A stretch of 64,000 nucleotides of DNA from assembly GCA_016124845.1 (NCBI GenBank), contig WGMW01000038.1, positions 1 to 64,000 on the forward strand. Reading direction: 5' to 3'. The translations under genes and the position numbers were made by a program. This document shows, piece after piece, positions 1 to 7,539 of this stretch (positions are counted from its first letter, which is position 1; the number at the start of each line of letters is the position of its first letter). The notes under the pieces are model-generated. The model was not told where the DNA came from and ran no database searches. It saw nothing but the letters and a program-made list of their open reading frames with translations. Source of the DNA: Flavobacteriales bacterium. Its GTDB lineage: Bacteria > Bacteroidota > Bacteroidia > UBA10329.

Positions 1-171
1 CCAGACCAGATGTACTGTCAATCGTGAAACAGTATGTCCATTCGATCGCTGCTCTGCCACTGACGAAAGGTATACTTTTTAGAAGCTGAAAGCGACATGC
101 ACTTAAAGTGCATAGTTTTAACTCTTTCTGTGACCAATAAAACGGCAAGACAATAAACCTCACCACTAAAC

Positions 172-426
172 ATGGCCAAACTCGTCCTCGACCTACATGA
201 CATCTACAACAAAGGCTGGAAGATCGACAAAGCCCTGAACGACATCATTGATGAGGCGGTGGAAAAGCGGATTCCGATCATTGAGATCATTCCAGGCAAG
301 GGCAGCGGCCAGTTGAAGAAGAAGGTGATCCGCTTTCTGGAGCAGAAGCACATCAAGGCCAAGTATCATCGCATTGATAAGGACAGCAAGAATTTCGGAA
401 GGCTGTTTGTCCGGTTCAAGCATTGA
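172..426 (+). CDS. Stand-alone Smr domain protein
   Basis: This 84-residue protein is essentially one Smr domain, the fold at the C terminus of MutS2 and of small proteins that bind or nick branched nucleic acids. Two family hallmarks are visible: LDLHD near residue 6, and a PGKGSG loop near residue 42 where many relatives have HGxGxG. A lysine-rich helix follows, and the protein ends in a strand reading GRLFVRF. It has no MutS2 ATPase part, and no partner gene is adjacent. The start is ATG. A C-rich hairpin repeat follows the stop. The family call is secure; the substrate is unknown, and the His-to-Pro change in the loop makes catalysis uncertain. Confidence 0.85.
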   Translation: MAKLVLDLHDIYNKGWKIDKALNDIIDEAVEKRIPIIEIIPGKGSGQLKKKVIRFLEQKHIKAKYHRIDKDSKNFGRLFVRFKH

Positions 427-465
427 GGCCTCCCCTAACCCCTCCTAAGGAAGGGAACAGGCTCA
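427..465. repeat. C-rich intergenic hairpin element (short copy)
   Basis: The stretch directly after the Smr stop contains a CCCCTCCT-AGGA type stem like the elements at 4314, 54790 and 58904. It may act as a transcript end between the convergent Smr and WG-repeat genes, but there is no T-run. Confidence 0.4.
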
Positions 466-529
466 ACGAACTATACAGAAATGCATGGATTCTCCCCTTT
501 GGGGAGATGCCGAAGGCAGAGGGGCTGAG

Positions 530-2659
530 TCAAAACCCTGGCGGTTGCCACATATATTTCTTGGTGCGCAGGTCGAAGTAGGCCATTTTGTTCTCCTTTT
601 CCAACCGAAGAATATCATCTTCCATACTGATGATCTCGTCCATGGCACAGGCAATGAGATATTCGCCATCCTTGTCGATCACGCATTTAAAATTGCCACG
701 CTTGACGATGGCCACACCCGAATGGAAGTCAGAAACTTCATCGTACTCGGCAGGGATGACCAGCTCGCCCGCATCGTTGATGTAGCCCCAAAGCTCACCG
801 AGTTTTACCGAAGCACGACCTTCTGAAAAACCGCCTGTGTCGTCAAATTTGGTCGGGATGACATCGATGCCAGCCTCGTTGAAGAACCCGAACTTGCCTT
901 TCTTTCTCGCGGCAAACCTGCCGTCTTTCACAGGGTCGATCAGATCATATTCAAATCCTTTCACCTCCAAGCCTGTTTTGTCGATCACCCCAAAGCTTTT
1001 TCCCTTACGCACAATGGCCATCCCATCTTGGAAACGGTAGCGCACCATCTCATCATCCTGGCCATCAAAATCCATCGGTATCATCGGATTGCCGAACGCG
1101 TTGATGTAGCCCACTTTGCCATCGCGCAGCACGCAGGCCAAGCCTTCTGAGAACGCCCCGATCCTGTCATATTCGATCGGTGTGACCGAATCTCCCAACG
1201 CGTTGATCAGCCCGAATTTTCCATTCCGTTCAACCCGCGCCACGCTTTCTTCGAACGATTCCGCCTCATCGTACTGGCACGGAATGACCAGATCGCCCTG
1301 TTTGTTGATGTAGCCCTTCTGCCCATCCATGGCCACAATGGCCAATCCTTCATAAAAATCCCAGGCCTCCTCATACTTCAGCGGAACCACCTGCTCGCCT
1401 TTGGTATTCACAAAGCCGTACAGGTCGTCTTTCACCACGCTGGCCAATCCTTCGCGGTAATCGTACACCTCATCATAAATGATCGGCACCACCACCTCAC
1501 CTTCCTGATCGATCACACCCATCATTTCCGCACGGCCCACAATGGCCAACCCGTGATTGAAAGGCAGCGCCTCATCGTTATTGAACGGAATGACCGTTTT
1601 GCCGCGCTTGTTGATGTAACCCCACCGCGCATCTTTGAAAACGGCCGCCAACCCACCGCTGAAATCGGACGCATTCTCATACATGAACGGAATCATGACC
1701 TTGCCCGTGCGGTTCACATAACCGAATCTCCCGTTCTGCTCCGCAGGATAAAGCTGCATGGTGAGGATGTTCAGTTCGTCATCCAATTCATCCATGAACG
1801 GATAGGCGGGATATTCGAGTTTGAACTCGGCCAGCACCTCGGCCGTCAGTTCGGGCGCAAACAGGCGGAACAGTTTGCGCCAAGCGTCATTCACATACGG
1901 GCTCTCTGGGTTCTTCTTGATAAAATCATGCACCGAGCGGACTGTCGGGTTCTGCATGGAGAGTTCGTAAACCTTGTCTTCCGCATTGCGCCTGAATGGC
2001 GATTCGGGATAATCGGCAATGAACGTGCGGTAACTTTCCAGATCGCCCTCCTTGGTCTTTTCCTCATACAGAAACCGTTCGTAGAGCGCCTTGGCCTCAA
2101 TGGTCTCGGCAGCATTCGGGTATTCCTGAATGAACTTACGGATGGCCTCGTGCGAGTTGGCGGCCTTGGCCTGCTCGTAGGCAATGGTTGCCTTCAGGTC
2201 CATCACTTCCTTTTTTTGCGGGGCAGATGGGAACCGTTTCAGAAAAAGGTCGCAAATGCGGATGGTGCGTTCCTGCTTCACCTCATCCATCGCGTAGGTA
2301 TAAACCATCACGCGCAGCCCTTCCACCGACTTGGCATTGATGCCATATTCGGCCACTTTCCCTCTGTCCTTTTCGGAGGCGATCTTCCAGAACGATTCGG
2401 TGCGCAGGGCATAGACCAAGGCCGAATCGAGGTTGTAGAACGGGTTCTGCTTGGTGATATGCACCAGCGCCAGACCGTAATTGCCCACCAATCGGTCCTT
2501 CTTCACCACTTTCTGAAACAGCTCGCGCGCCTTGAAATAGTCTTTCATCTCAAGCGCCTCAAATGCCTTATCGATCACATTGGCGCGCAGTTGTACGGAT
2601 GCCAGCAGCACCAGCATCATCGTTATCAGAAAGTTCGTTTTCAGCAGCTTCGCTTGCAT
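530..2659 (-). CDS. Secreted WG-repeat protein
   Basis: This protein of about 709 residues has a signal peptide (hydrophobic stretch ending near LRA). A helical region of roughly 280 residues follows that looks TPR-like, and then about eleven WG repeats of 30-35 residues (pattern GxxGYINxxGxxVIPxxYDxAxxFxEGLAxV). WG repeats are found in many secreted or envelope proteins of this phylum, without an agreed activity. The start is the ATG at 2659 because the GTG upstream lies inside a good -7 box (2680-2687). The last two repeats are degenerate and lack the VIP core. Function unknown; a binding or scaffold role is a guess. Confidence 0.85.
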   Translation of the reverse strand: MQAKLLKTNFLITMMLVLLASVQLRANVIDKAFEALEMKDYFKARELFQKVVKKDRLVGNYGLALVHITKQNPFYNLDSALVYALRTESFWKIASEKDRGKVAEYGINAKSVEGLRVMVYTYAMDEVKQERTIRICDLFLKRFPSAPQKKEVMDLKATIAYEQAKAANSHEAIRKFIQEYPNAAETIEAKALYERFLYEEKTKEGDLESYRTFIADYPESPFRRNAEDKVYELSMQNPTVRSVHDFIKKNPESPYVNDAWRKLFRLFAPELTAEVLAEFKLEYPAYPFMDELDDELNILTMQLYPAEQNGRFGYVNRTGKVMIPFMYENASDFSGGLAAVFKDARWGYINKRGKTVIPFNNDEALPFNHGLAIVGRAEMMGVIDQEGEVVVPIIYDEVYDYREGLASVVKDDLYGFVNTKGEQVVPLKYEEAWDFYEGLAIVAMDGQKGYINKQGDLVIPCQYDEAESFEESVARVERNGKFGLINALGDSVTPIEYDRIGAFSEGLACVLRDGKVGYINAFGNPMIPMDFDGQDDEMVRYRFQDGMAIVRKGKSFGVIDKTGLEVKGFEYDLIDPVKDGRFAARKKGKFGFFNEAGIDVIPTKFDDTGGFSEGRASVKLGELWGYINDAGELVIPAEYDEVSDFHSGVAIVKRGNFKCVIDKDGEYLIACAMDEIISMEDDILRLEKENKMAYFDLRTKKYMWQPPGF

Positions 2660-2679
2660 ACAGAATCTGTAGCGGGGCA

Positions 2680-2687
2680 CAAAAGTA
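2680..2687 (-). promoter_or_regulatory. -7 box TACTTTTG for the WG-repeat gene
   Basis: On the minus strand this reads TACTTTTG, an exact match to the Bacteroidota TAnnTTTG box, about 20 bases before the chosen ATG. No TTG is well placed at -33. Confidence 0.5.
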
Positions 2688-2722
2688 ACATACCCATCAA
2701 TCTATACGAAAGAGGTAGGCCA

Positions 2723-3364
2723 TCAGATGCCGATGGCGCGCATGATCTCTTTCAGTTCGGCCAGCATCATGGCCGTGGCACCCCAAACGGTATGACCATC
2801 TACCAGAAAATAGGGCGTACGCATCTTGAATCCTGAGCTGAGAATGATGTCTTTCTCCTCAATGATGTCATCGCGCAGCAGGTAACTGATCTCGGGAATG
2901 TGAATGCTCTGCACCTCATGTTCATCTGGAATGAGCAGGGGTGGTTTTTCAAGAATTCCGAGAACGGGATGCACCAAAAAATTGCTGGGCGGGATGTAGA
3001 GGTTGGTCAATTGTCCGATGACCTTCACTTCTTCGGGTTTGATGTTCACCTCCTCATCTGCTTCGCGAAGGGCGGTCTGCACCACATTGGCATCGGCATC
3101 TTCCATCTTCCCGCCAGGAAAACTGATCTGGCCGCTATGCGTGCCGTCATAATCCGGCCGTTTCATAAGCACGGTACGCACCGCGCCCTTCTCATCAGGA
3201 AAAAGGGCAATGAGCACGGCCCCTATTTTGGCGTTGGATGTATCGGGGTTGTAGTTCTGCGCGGCCTTTACTCGCATATTGCTGGCCATGCGCAGTTGTG
3301 CCTTCAGCCCTGGCAAGGGCGAAGTGAGTCTCTCTTGCAAACGTGCTGTCAGTTCATCCATCAT
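2723..3364 (-). CDS. Nudix hydrolase, CoA pyrophosphatase-like
   Basis: A Nudix hydrolase of about 213 residues. The Nudix box is clear (GGKMED... READEEV), preceded by the extended motif typical of coenzyme A pyrophosphatases (LMKRPxYxGTHxGQISFPGG). Such enzymes cut CoA and its oxidised forms to 4'-phosphopantetheine and 3',5'-ADP in the cytoplasm. ATG at 3364 is preferred; a TTG three codons upstream also exists. It lies about 60 bases upstream of the WG-repeat gene on the same strand. Family assignment is strong, the CoA substrate is inferred from the motif. Confidence 0.85.
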   Translation of the reverse strand: MMDELTARLQERLTSPLPGLKAQLRMASNMRVKAAQNYNPDTSNAKIGAVLIALFPDEKGAVRTVLMKRPDYDGTHSGQISFPGGKMEDADANVVQTALREADEEVNIKPEEVKVIGQLTNLYIPPSNFLVHPVLGILEKPPLLIPDEHEVQSIHIPEISYLLRDDIIEEKDIILSSGFKMRTPYFLVDGHTVWGATAMMLAELKEIMRAIGI

Positions 3365-3427
3365 TGCGAACAAATTTGATCATTTGTTTATTCATCAATA
3401 TGAAATACTTGAGAATACATGGATTAG

Positions 3428-3501
3428 CCACAGATGCACTGATTTTCACAGATGAAACACAGAAAATCAGCAAGATCTGAGTAAATCTGAGAATCTGTGG
3501 C
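3428..3501. repeat. CCACAGAT-type interspersed inverted repeat
   Basis: The ends GCCACAGAT and ATCTGTGGC form a 9-bp inverted repeat around internal CACAGAT and GATCTGAG copies. Related fragments lie near 10462-10507 and 20607-20650. It occupies the gap between the Nudix and transglutaminase-like genes. Confidence 0.55.
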
Positions 3502-3527
3502 GATAAAATGTTTCAACTTTTACAGAC

Positions 3528-3535
3528 TAACTTTG
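3528..3535 (+). promoter_or_regulatory. -7 box TAACTTTG
   Basis: An exact TAnnTTTG box lies 18 bases before the ATG at 3554. It sits downstream of the earlier in-frame start at 3497, which supports the later start of the transglutaminase-like gene. Confidence 0.55.
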
Positions 3536-3553
3536 CCTCAACAAATTGTGCTG

Positions 3554-4231
3554 ATGGATACTTACGGGCCCGAACATTTACAACCGACATTTTACATAGA
3601 CAGCGACAACCCCGATGTTGTTGCATTTGCCCAGAAACACGTGGGCAACGCCACCACCGACAGAGAAAAGGCGATCAACTTATATTACGCGGTGCGTGAT
3701 GGTTTCCGCTACAACCCGTACAACTTGCGCATGAAACCAGCGGATGTGACGGCCAGCCATCTGCTACGCGCAGGCGATGGCCATTGCATTGACAAGGCCA
3801 TCTTTTTGGCGGCCTGTGCCAGAGCCGTGGGCATTCCTTCGCGGTTGGAGTTTGCCGATGTGGTCAATCACATCAGCAGTGAGAAATTTGTGGAGATGCT
3901 GAAGAGCGAGATCTTCGCCATGCATGGCATTACGCAGCTTTACATTGATGGCAAATGGGTGAAATGCACGCCAGCATTCAATAAGGAGCTGTGCGACATC
4001 TTCAATGTGGAACCGTTGGAGTTCGATGGCGAGCACGACAGCCTTTTCCATGAGTTCGACAAGAGCCACAACAAGTTCATGGAGTATGTGGCGCAGCATG
4101 GCGTTTTCGATGATTTCCCACACATGTATTTCGTGGCCGTGATGGTGCTCAACTACCCGCACCTCTTCAGTTACGAGCGCCTTCGCAGCCTCTTGGCGCC
4201 AGACGGGAAGCCTGTTTCGGAGAAAGTCTGA
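3554..4231 (+). CDS. Transglutaminase-like domain protein
   Basis: This 225-residue protein has no signal peptide and matches the transglutaminase/protease-like superfamily. An Arg-rich helix (DREKAINLYYAVRDGFRY) precedes the core. The segment GDGHCIDKAIFLAACARAVGIPSRLEFADVVNH supplies the nucleophile Cys in the GxC position, and the conserved helix after it. Bacterial members are cysteine peptidases or amidases of mostly unknown substrate. The ATG at 3554 follows a -7 box. It is monocistronic, with a C-rich hairpin repeat after the stop. Confidence 0.75.
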   Translation: MDTYGPEHLQPTFYIDSDNPDVVAFAQKHVGNATTDREKAINLYYAVRDGFRYNPYNLRMKPADVTASHLLRAGDGHCIDKAIFLAACARAVGIPSRLEFADVVNHISSEKFVEMLKSEIFAMHGITQLYIDGKWVKCTPAFNKELCDIFNVEPLEFDGEHDSLFHEFDKSHNKFMEYVAQHGVFDDFPHMYFVAVMVLNYPHLFSYERLRSLLAPDGKPVSEKV

Positions 4232-4277
4232 CCCCCTCGTCCGCCTATGGCGGACACTCCCCCTTTCAAGGGGGAGA
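4229..4277. repeat. Composite C-rich hairpin repeat, copy 1
   Basis: Reads GACCCCCTCG, then a hairpin TCCGCC-TAT-GGCGGA, then a second hairpin CTCCCCCTTTCAAGGGGGAG. The same outer layout with a different middle hairpin recurs at 58816, and looser forms occur at 20463 and 63791. It overlaps the transglutaminase-like stop codon. Confidence 0.6.
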
Positions 4278-4313
4278 ACTGGTGTAATTGTCCAGTCTTT
4301 TCTCGAAGCGAAA

Positions 4314-4350
4314 GTTCCCCTCCTTGAAAGGAGGGGTTAGGGGAGGTCTT
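4314..4350. repeat. C-rich hairpin element after DUF2520 gene
   Basis: CCCCTCC-TTGAAA-GGAGGGG forms a perfect stem right where the DUF2520 gene ends, followed by a second purine-rich arm. It may be a transcript end, but no T-run follows on the minus strand. Confidence 0.45.
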
Positions 4351-5131
4351 TCTGATGCATCTTGATGATGCTTTCGCTTACGTCTTCGTAGAGCTTTTTG
4401 AGTTCGGGTGAGACCTTTTCGAGCATATCGAGATGTTCCTGCATCACCTTGGTATCGTTGCGCATGGCAGGGCCTGTTTGCAGATCCTTCGGATGGCCGT
4501 TATTGATGTTGTTGGCGGTCTTGCGGATAAGTGGACGAAGAATGTCGAGGTCCATGCCGTTCTTCTGGAGAATATCATCCGCCAACGCATAGAAATGGTT
4601 GGTGAAGTTGCAGGCAAACACCGCTGCGATGTGCGTAATCCTGCGCTGCTCAGAGTTCAGCACCTGAACGTTATCGCTGATGGAACGCGCCAATTCCAGT
4701 AGCATGCCTTCATTCCAGTTGGAACTACCCTCAATGCAGAACGGCACTTCCTTCATATTCACCTCCGAACCTCGGTGCATGGTCTGCAACGGATAGAAAA
4801 CGCCCAATCTGTCTGAACAATCGCCCAGCGCAGACATCGGCATACTGCCGGAGGTGTGAGCCACAACTTTTCCTGGACAGAAAATCTTGCTAGCAACCTC
4901 GCTGATCGCGTCATCCTTCACCGCAATGATCACCACATCGGTCTCGTCTGGAATGGCCTTGAAATCGGTAGTGAATTTGCAGCCCAGTTCGAACGCCAAG
5001 CGTTCGCCCCGTTTCTGATCGCGGTTGATGAGCAACAGCAATTTGTTGCCACCACGTTTCAGCGCCTTTCCCAAGTGGAAGGCCACGTTTCCCGCACCAA
5101 TAAGCACAACGTTTTTGGGTTCGAGTGGCAT
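4337..5131 (-). CDS. Rossmann-like / DUF2520 oxidoreductase-type protein
   Basis: A 264-residue protein with an N-terminal NAD(P)-binding Rossmann domain (VVLIGAGNVAFHLGKAL near residue 9) of the F420-oxidoreductase/ProC type. The C-terminal half is all-helical (DUF2520; HIAAVFACNFTNHFYALAD). The layout resembles pyrroline-5-carboxylate reductase or ketopantoate reductase relatives, but the substrate is not known. Residues VHTSGSMP in the middle are typical of the family. The gene stands alone between repeats. Dehydrogenase activity is inferred, not shown. Confidence 0.8.
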   Translation of the reverse strand: MPLEPKNVVLIGAGNVAFHLGKALKRGGNKLLLLINRDQKRGERLAFELGCKFTTDFKAIPDETDVVIIAVKDDAISEVASKIFCPGKVVAHTSGSMPMSALGDCSDRLGVFYPLQTMHRGSEVNMKEVPFCIEGSSNWNEGMLLELARSISDNVQVLNSEQRRITHIAAVFACNFTNHFYALADDILQKNGMDLDILRPLIRKTANNINNGHPKDLQTGPAMRNDTKVMQEHLDMLEKVSPELKKLYEDVSESIIKMHQKDLP

Positions 5132-5147
5132 GGTGCGAATTTAGATA

Positions 5148-5190
5148 GAACACGGATAACGCGGATGAAACGGAAATTCGCGGATAAATG
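5148..5190. repeat. GAACACGGATAACGC repeat, single arm
   Basis: This is one arm of the ~80-bp repeat seen complete at 5437, 6972 and 7461. It starts GAACACGGATAACGCGGATG and ends near the next gene, inside the intergenic region upstream of the DUF2520 gene. Confidence 0.5.
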
Positions 5191-5219
5191 CTGACCCTTA
5201 TGTTCTCAATCGAGTTAAA

Positions 5220-5438
5220 ATGGGCAGAAGCGTTCAATATATTGTTGATGATGAGGGCAAGAAGAAGTCCGTGATCATTCCGTTTGAGGAATGGGAAAAG
5301 CAGCGCAAGAAATTGAATGCGTTGCAGAACAAGCTCGATGTCTTTCAGATCATTTCCGAAGGTATTTCCGGCATGAAAGAGGCCAAAAAGAAGGGAAAAG
5401 AATTGAAAGACCTTTCCGAATTTCTAAACCAAAACTGA
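5220..5438 (+). CDS. Small antitoxin-like protein (Phd/RelB-type), no toxin nearby
   Basis: A 72-residue protein. Its start, QYIVDDEGKKKSVIIPFEEWE, resembles the beta-strand and helix of Phd/YefM-type antitoxins (strand, then IPFEEWE). A charged helical tail (MKEAKKKGKELKDLSEFL) of the type that wraps a toxin follows. No RelE/ParE or PIN gene is beside it, so it is either an orphan antitoxin or a pair that lost its toxin. The stop overlaps the beginning of an interspersed repeat. Function is inferred from pattern only. Confidence 0.5.
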   Translation: MGRSVQYIVDDEGKKKSVIIPFEEWEKQRKKLNALQNKLDVFQIISEGISGMKEAKKKGKELKDLSEFLNQN

Positions 5439-5517
5439 ACGCGGATAACGCAGAATGCGCTGAAGATCACGGATAAATAATCTGTGAAACTCCGTGCTAT
5501 CCGCGTCATCAGTGTTC
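5437..5517. repeat. ~80-bp interspersed repeat, copy A
   Basis: Begins GAACGCGGATAACGCAGAAT and ends CGCGTCATCAGTGTTC, with imperfect terminal inverted repeats. Copy B at 6972-7051 has the same order and orientation and about 10 differences. The two copies bracket the SLC13 transporter gene. Confidence 0.75.
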
Positions 5518-5521
5518 AATT

Positions 5522-6937
5522 TCAAACCTTGATGATCTGCATCAGACCCACAATGACCGCAACGGCCAAAAGGTTGATCCAAATACCCGCCTTCATCATT
5601 TCAGACACCTTGATGTGACCGCTGGAATAGACCACTGCGTTGGGTGGTGTAGAAACGGGCATCATGAAGGCACAGCTGGCCGCAAGGGTCACGGGAATGG
5701 TGAGATAGGTGGCGTCCACCCCACTCTTTTCGGCAATGCCGAACACTACGGGCAGCAACACGGTTACCAAGGCCACGTTGCTCATCACTTCGGTGGCAAA
5801 CAGTGACACAGCCGTCAGCACCAGACACAGCACAAATACGGATCCGTTGAAGGAATTGGCCACCCAATCGCCCAACAGGTCGATCATGCCTGCGGCTTCC
5901 AGTCCGCTGGCCAGGGAAAGTCCGCCACCGAACAGAATGAGGATACCCCATGGCAGTTTGGTGGTGCTTTCCCAGCGGAGAATGAATTCTCCCTTCTTCC
6001 ACGAAACAGGCACCAGGAACATGAGCAGTCCACCGCCCATGGCAATGTTGGTGTTGTTGAGGGCGTTGGTTCCGATGAGGTGATTGATCTGAACCGCAAA
6101 TACCCAACAGAACACCGTGAGGCTGAAAACTACCAGCACCAGCTTCTCGGGCAGTTGCATTTTGCCCAATTCCTTCCATTTGCGATCGAAGAGTTCCTCC
6201 ACGCCATCTATCGGCTGGGTTCGCAGAGGATACAGCACTCTTGTCAGGAGAAAATAGGTTCCCAACAACAGCAGCGTGCCACACGGAATACCGATCATCA
6301 ACCACCGACTGAACGCAAACTCCGTTTGGAAATGCTCGAAGTAATAACCCGCAAATACCACATTGGGTGGCGTGCCGATCAGCGTCATCGTTCCACCAAT
6401 GTTGGCGGCATAGGCAATGCCCAGCATCAACAGCAGACTGAACCGCTTGAAGGTGACCTCATCGGCTTGTTCCTTTACCAAGGCAATAACGGAGACGGCA
6501 ATCGGAAGCATCATCACAGCTGTGGCCGTGTTGCTGATCCACATGGCGACCAGAGCTGTGGCCAGCATAAACCCGAAGATGACGCCTTTGAGGTTGGTGC
6601 CCGTAATGCGCACCAGACCGTAGGCGATGCGTTCGTGCAACTTCCGTTCTTCCATCGCCAACGCAATGATGAACCCACCCAGAAACAGAAAGATGATCGG
6701 GCTGCCATAAGGAACGAATGTGTCCTTCAAACCCATTATTCCCAATGCGGGGAAGAACACCATGGGTAGCATAGCGGTGATGAAAATGGGAAGTGCTTCG
6801 GTTATCCACCAGATGAGCATCCAAGCGGCCACGGCCAGCACTTTCGAGGCCAGTTCGGTTGGGCCCAACTCCAACAGCCACACCAGCAGAAAGGCCAACG
6901 GCCCCAAGACAAACCCAATGCGTTTCTGTATCTCCAC
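5522..6937 (-). CDS. SLC13/DASS family anion or dicarboxylate transporter
   Basis: This inner-membrane protein of 471 residues has about 11-12 hydrophobic segments and the inverted two-half layout of divalent anion:sodium symporters. The first half carries the SNT signature (WISNTATAVMMLPIAVSVI) and a hairpin with IGGTMTLIGTPPNVVF. The second half has the matching EVMSNVALVTVLLPVV and MPVSTPPNAVVYSSG. Family members import succinate, citrate or sulfate with Na+; the substrate cannot be told from sequence. The start is GTG. The gene is monocistronic, and related ~80-bp repeats in the same orientation flank it. Confidence 0.88.
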   Translation of the reverse strand: MEIQKRIGFVLGPLAFLLVWLLELGPTELASKVLAVAAWMLIWWITEALPIFITAMLPMVFFPALGIMGLKDTFVPYGSPIIFLFLGGFIIALAMEERKLHERIAYGLVRITGTNLKGVIFGFMLATALVAMWISNTATAVMMLPIAVSVIALVKEQADEVTFKRFSLLLMLGIAYAANIGGTMTLIGTPPNVVFAGYYFEHFQTEFAFSRWLMIGIPCGTLLLLGTYFLLTRVLYPLRTQPIDGVEELFDRKWKELGKMQLPEKLVLVVFSLTVFCWVFAVQINHLIGTNALNNTNIAMGGGLLMFLVPVSWKKGEFILRWESTTKLPWGILILFGGGLSLASGLEAAGMIDLLGDWVANSFNGSVFVLCLVLTAVSLFATEVMSNVALVTVLLPVVFGIAEKSGVDATYLTIPVTLAASCAFMMPVSTPPNAVVYSSGHIKVSEMMKAGIWINLLAVAVIVGLMQIIKV

Positions 6938-6971
6938 GGGGTGAAATTAATGGAACGCAGATTTATTTATT

Positions 6972-7051
6972 GAACACGGATGACGCAGAATGCGCTGAAG
7001 ATCACGGGTAAAAATCCGCGAAACTCCATGCTATCCGCGTCATCCGCGTTC
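6972..7051. repeat. ~80-bp interspersed repeat, copy B
   Basis: Begins GAACACGGATGACGCAGAAT and ends GCGTCATCCGCGTTC, so the two ends form an inverted repeat of about 15 bases. It is a close copy of the 5437 element and lies just upstream of the SLC13 gene. Confidence 0.75.
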
Positions 7052-7088
7052 TATTCCTTACTTTCATCACAACCAAAACACTACAACC

Positions 7089-7403
7089 ATGAAACATCTT
7101 AAAACAACCCTACTTGCCTTTGCCTTACTTTTTTCTGCGAACGCTTTGATGGCACAGGAGAAGCATGATTATGCCGTCATTACGCACAATACCCAACACC
7201 TAAAGATTATTGTTTCCCTTAACGGAGAAAAGGCTGAGGAAATCAATATTCCAAAAGAAGATCAAATCAATGTTTATTATGACACAAACCCTGGTTTGAA
7301 ACAAGTAAATAAAATGGAAGATGACGGTTGGGAACTATTTGATACTGGAACAGCTGGCTCAGGCTACACTTATGTTTACTACATGAGAAGAAAAGAGCAA
7401 TAA
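7089..7403 (+). CDS. Small secreted protein, DUF4177-like
   Basis: A 104-residue protein with a clear signal peptide (lysines, a hydrophobic core, then LMAQ|E). The mature part is about 82 residues. It ends KMEDDGWELFDTGTAGSGYTYVYYMRR, which resembles the DUF4177 pattern of a helix, GWEL, and a strand ending in hydrophobic-Arg residues. Base composition is more AT-rich than its neighbours. No partner gene is evident. Periplasmic location is inferred from the signal peptide; function is unknown. Confidence 0.65.
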   Translation: MKHLKTTLLAFALLFSANALMAQEKHDYAVITHNTQHLKIIVSLNGEKAEEINIPKEDQINVYYDTNPGLKQVNKMEDDGWELFDTGTAGSGYTYVYYMRRKEQ

Positions 7404-7460
7404 TCAGCTCTTCAACCTCCTGCACATCGCCATCATCAATTAAGTTGTTTGATGGAACAC

Positions 7461-7539
7461 GAACACGGATTACGCGGGTTTTGCGGATAATCGCAGATAA
7501 AATCCGCGAAAATCAGTCCAACCTGTGTTATCCGCGTTC
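7461..7539. repeat. ~80-bp interspersed repeat, copy C (divergent)
   Basis: Starts GAACACGGATTACGCGGG and ends GTGTTATCCGCGTTC, with the same inverted-repeat ends as copies A and B but a diverged middle. Its end abuts the ccmF stop codon. Confidence 0.65.

Noticed and set aside
3-89. Possible C-terminal end of a plus-strand gene at the window edge
   Set aside because: A 28-codon open stretch ending in TGA, but it has no recognisable motif, and other frames close similarly. Too short to support.
1553-2836. Long plus-strand frame opposite the WG-repeat gene
   Set aside because: It is the mirror of a codon-biased real gene. It lacks start signals and has no domain.
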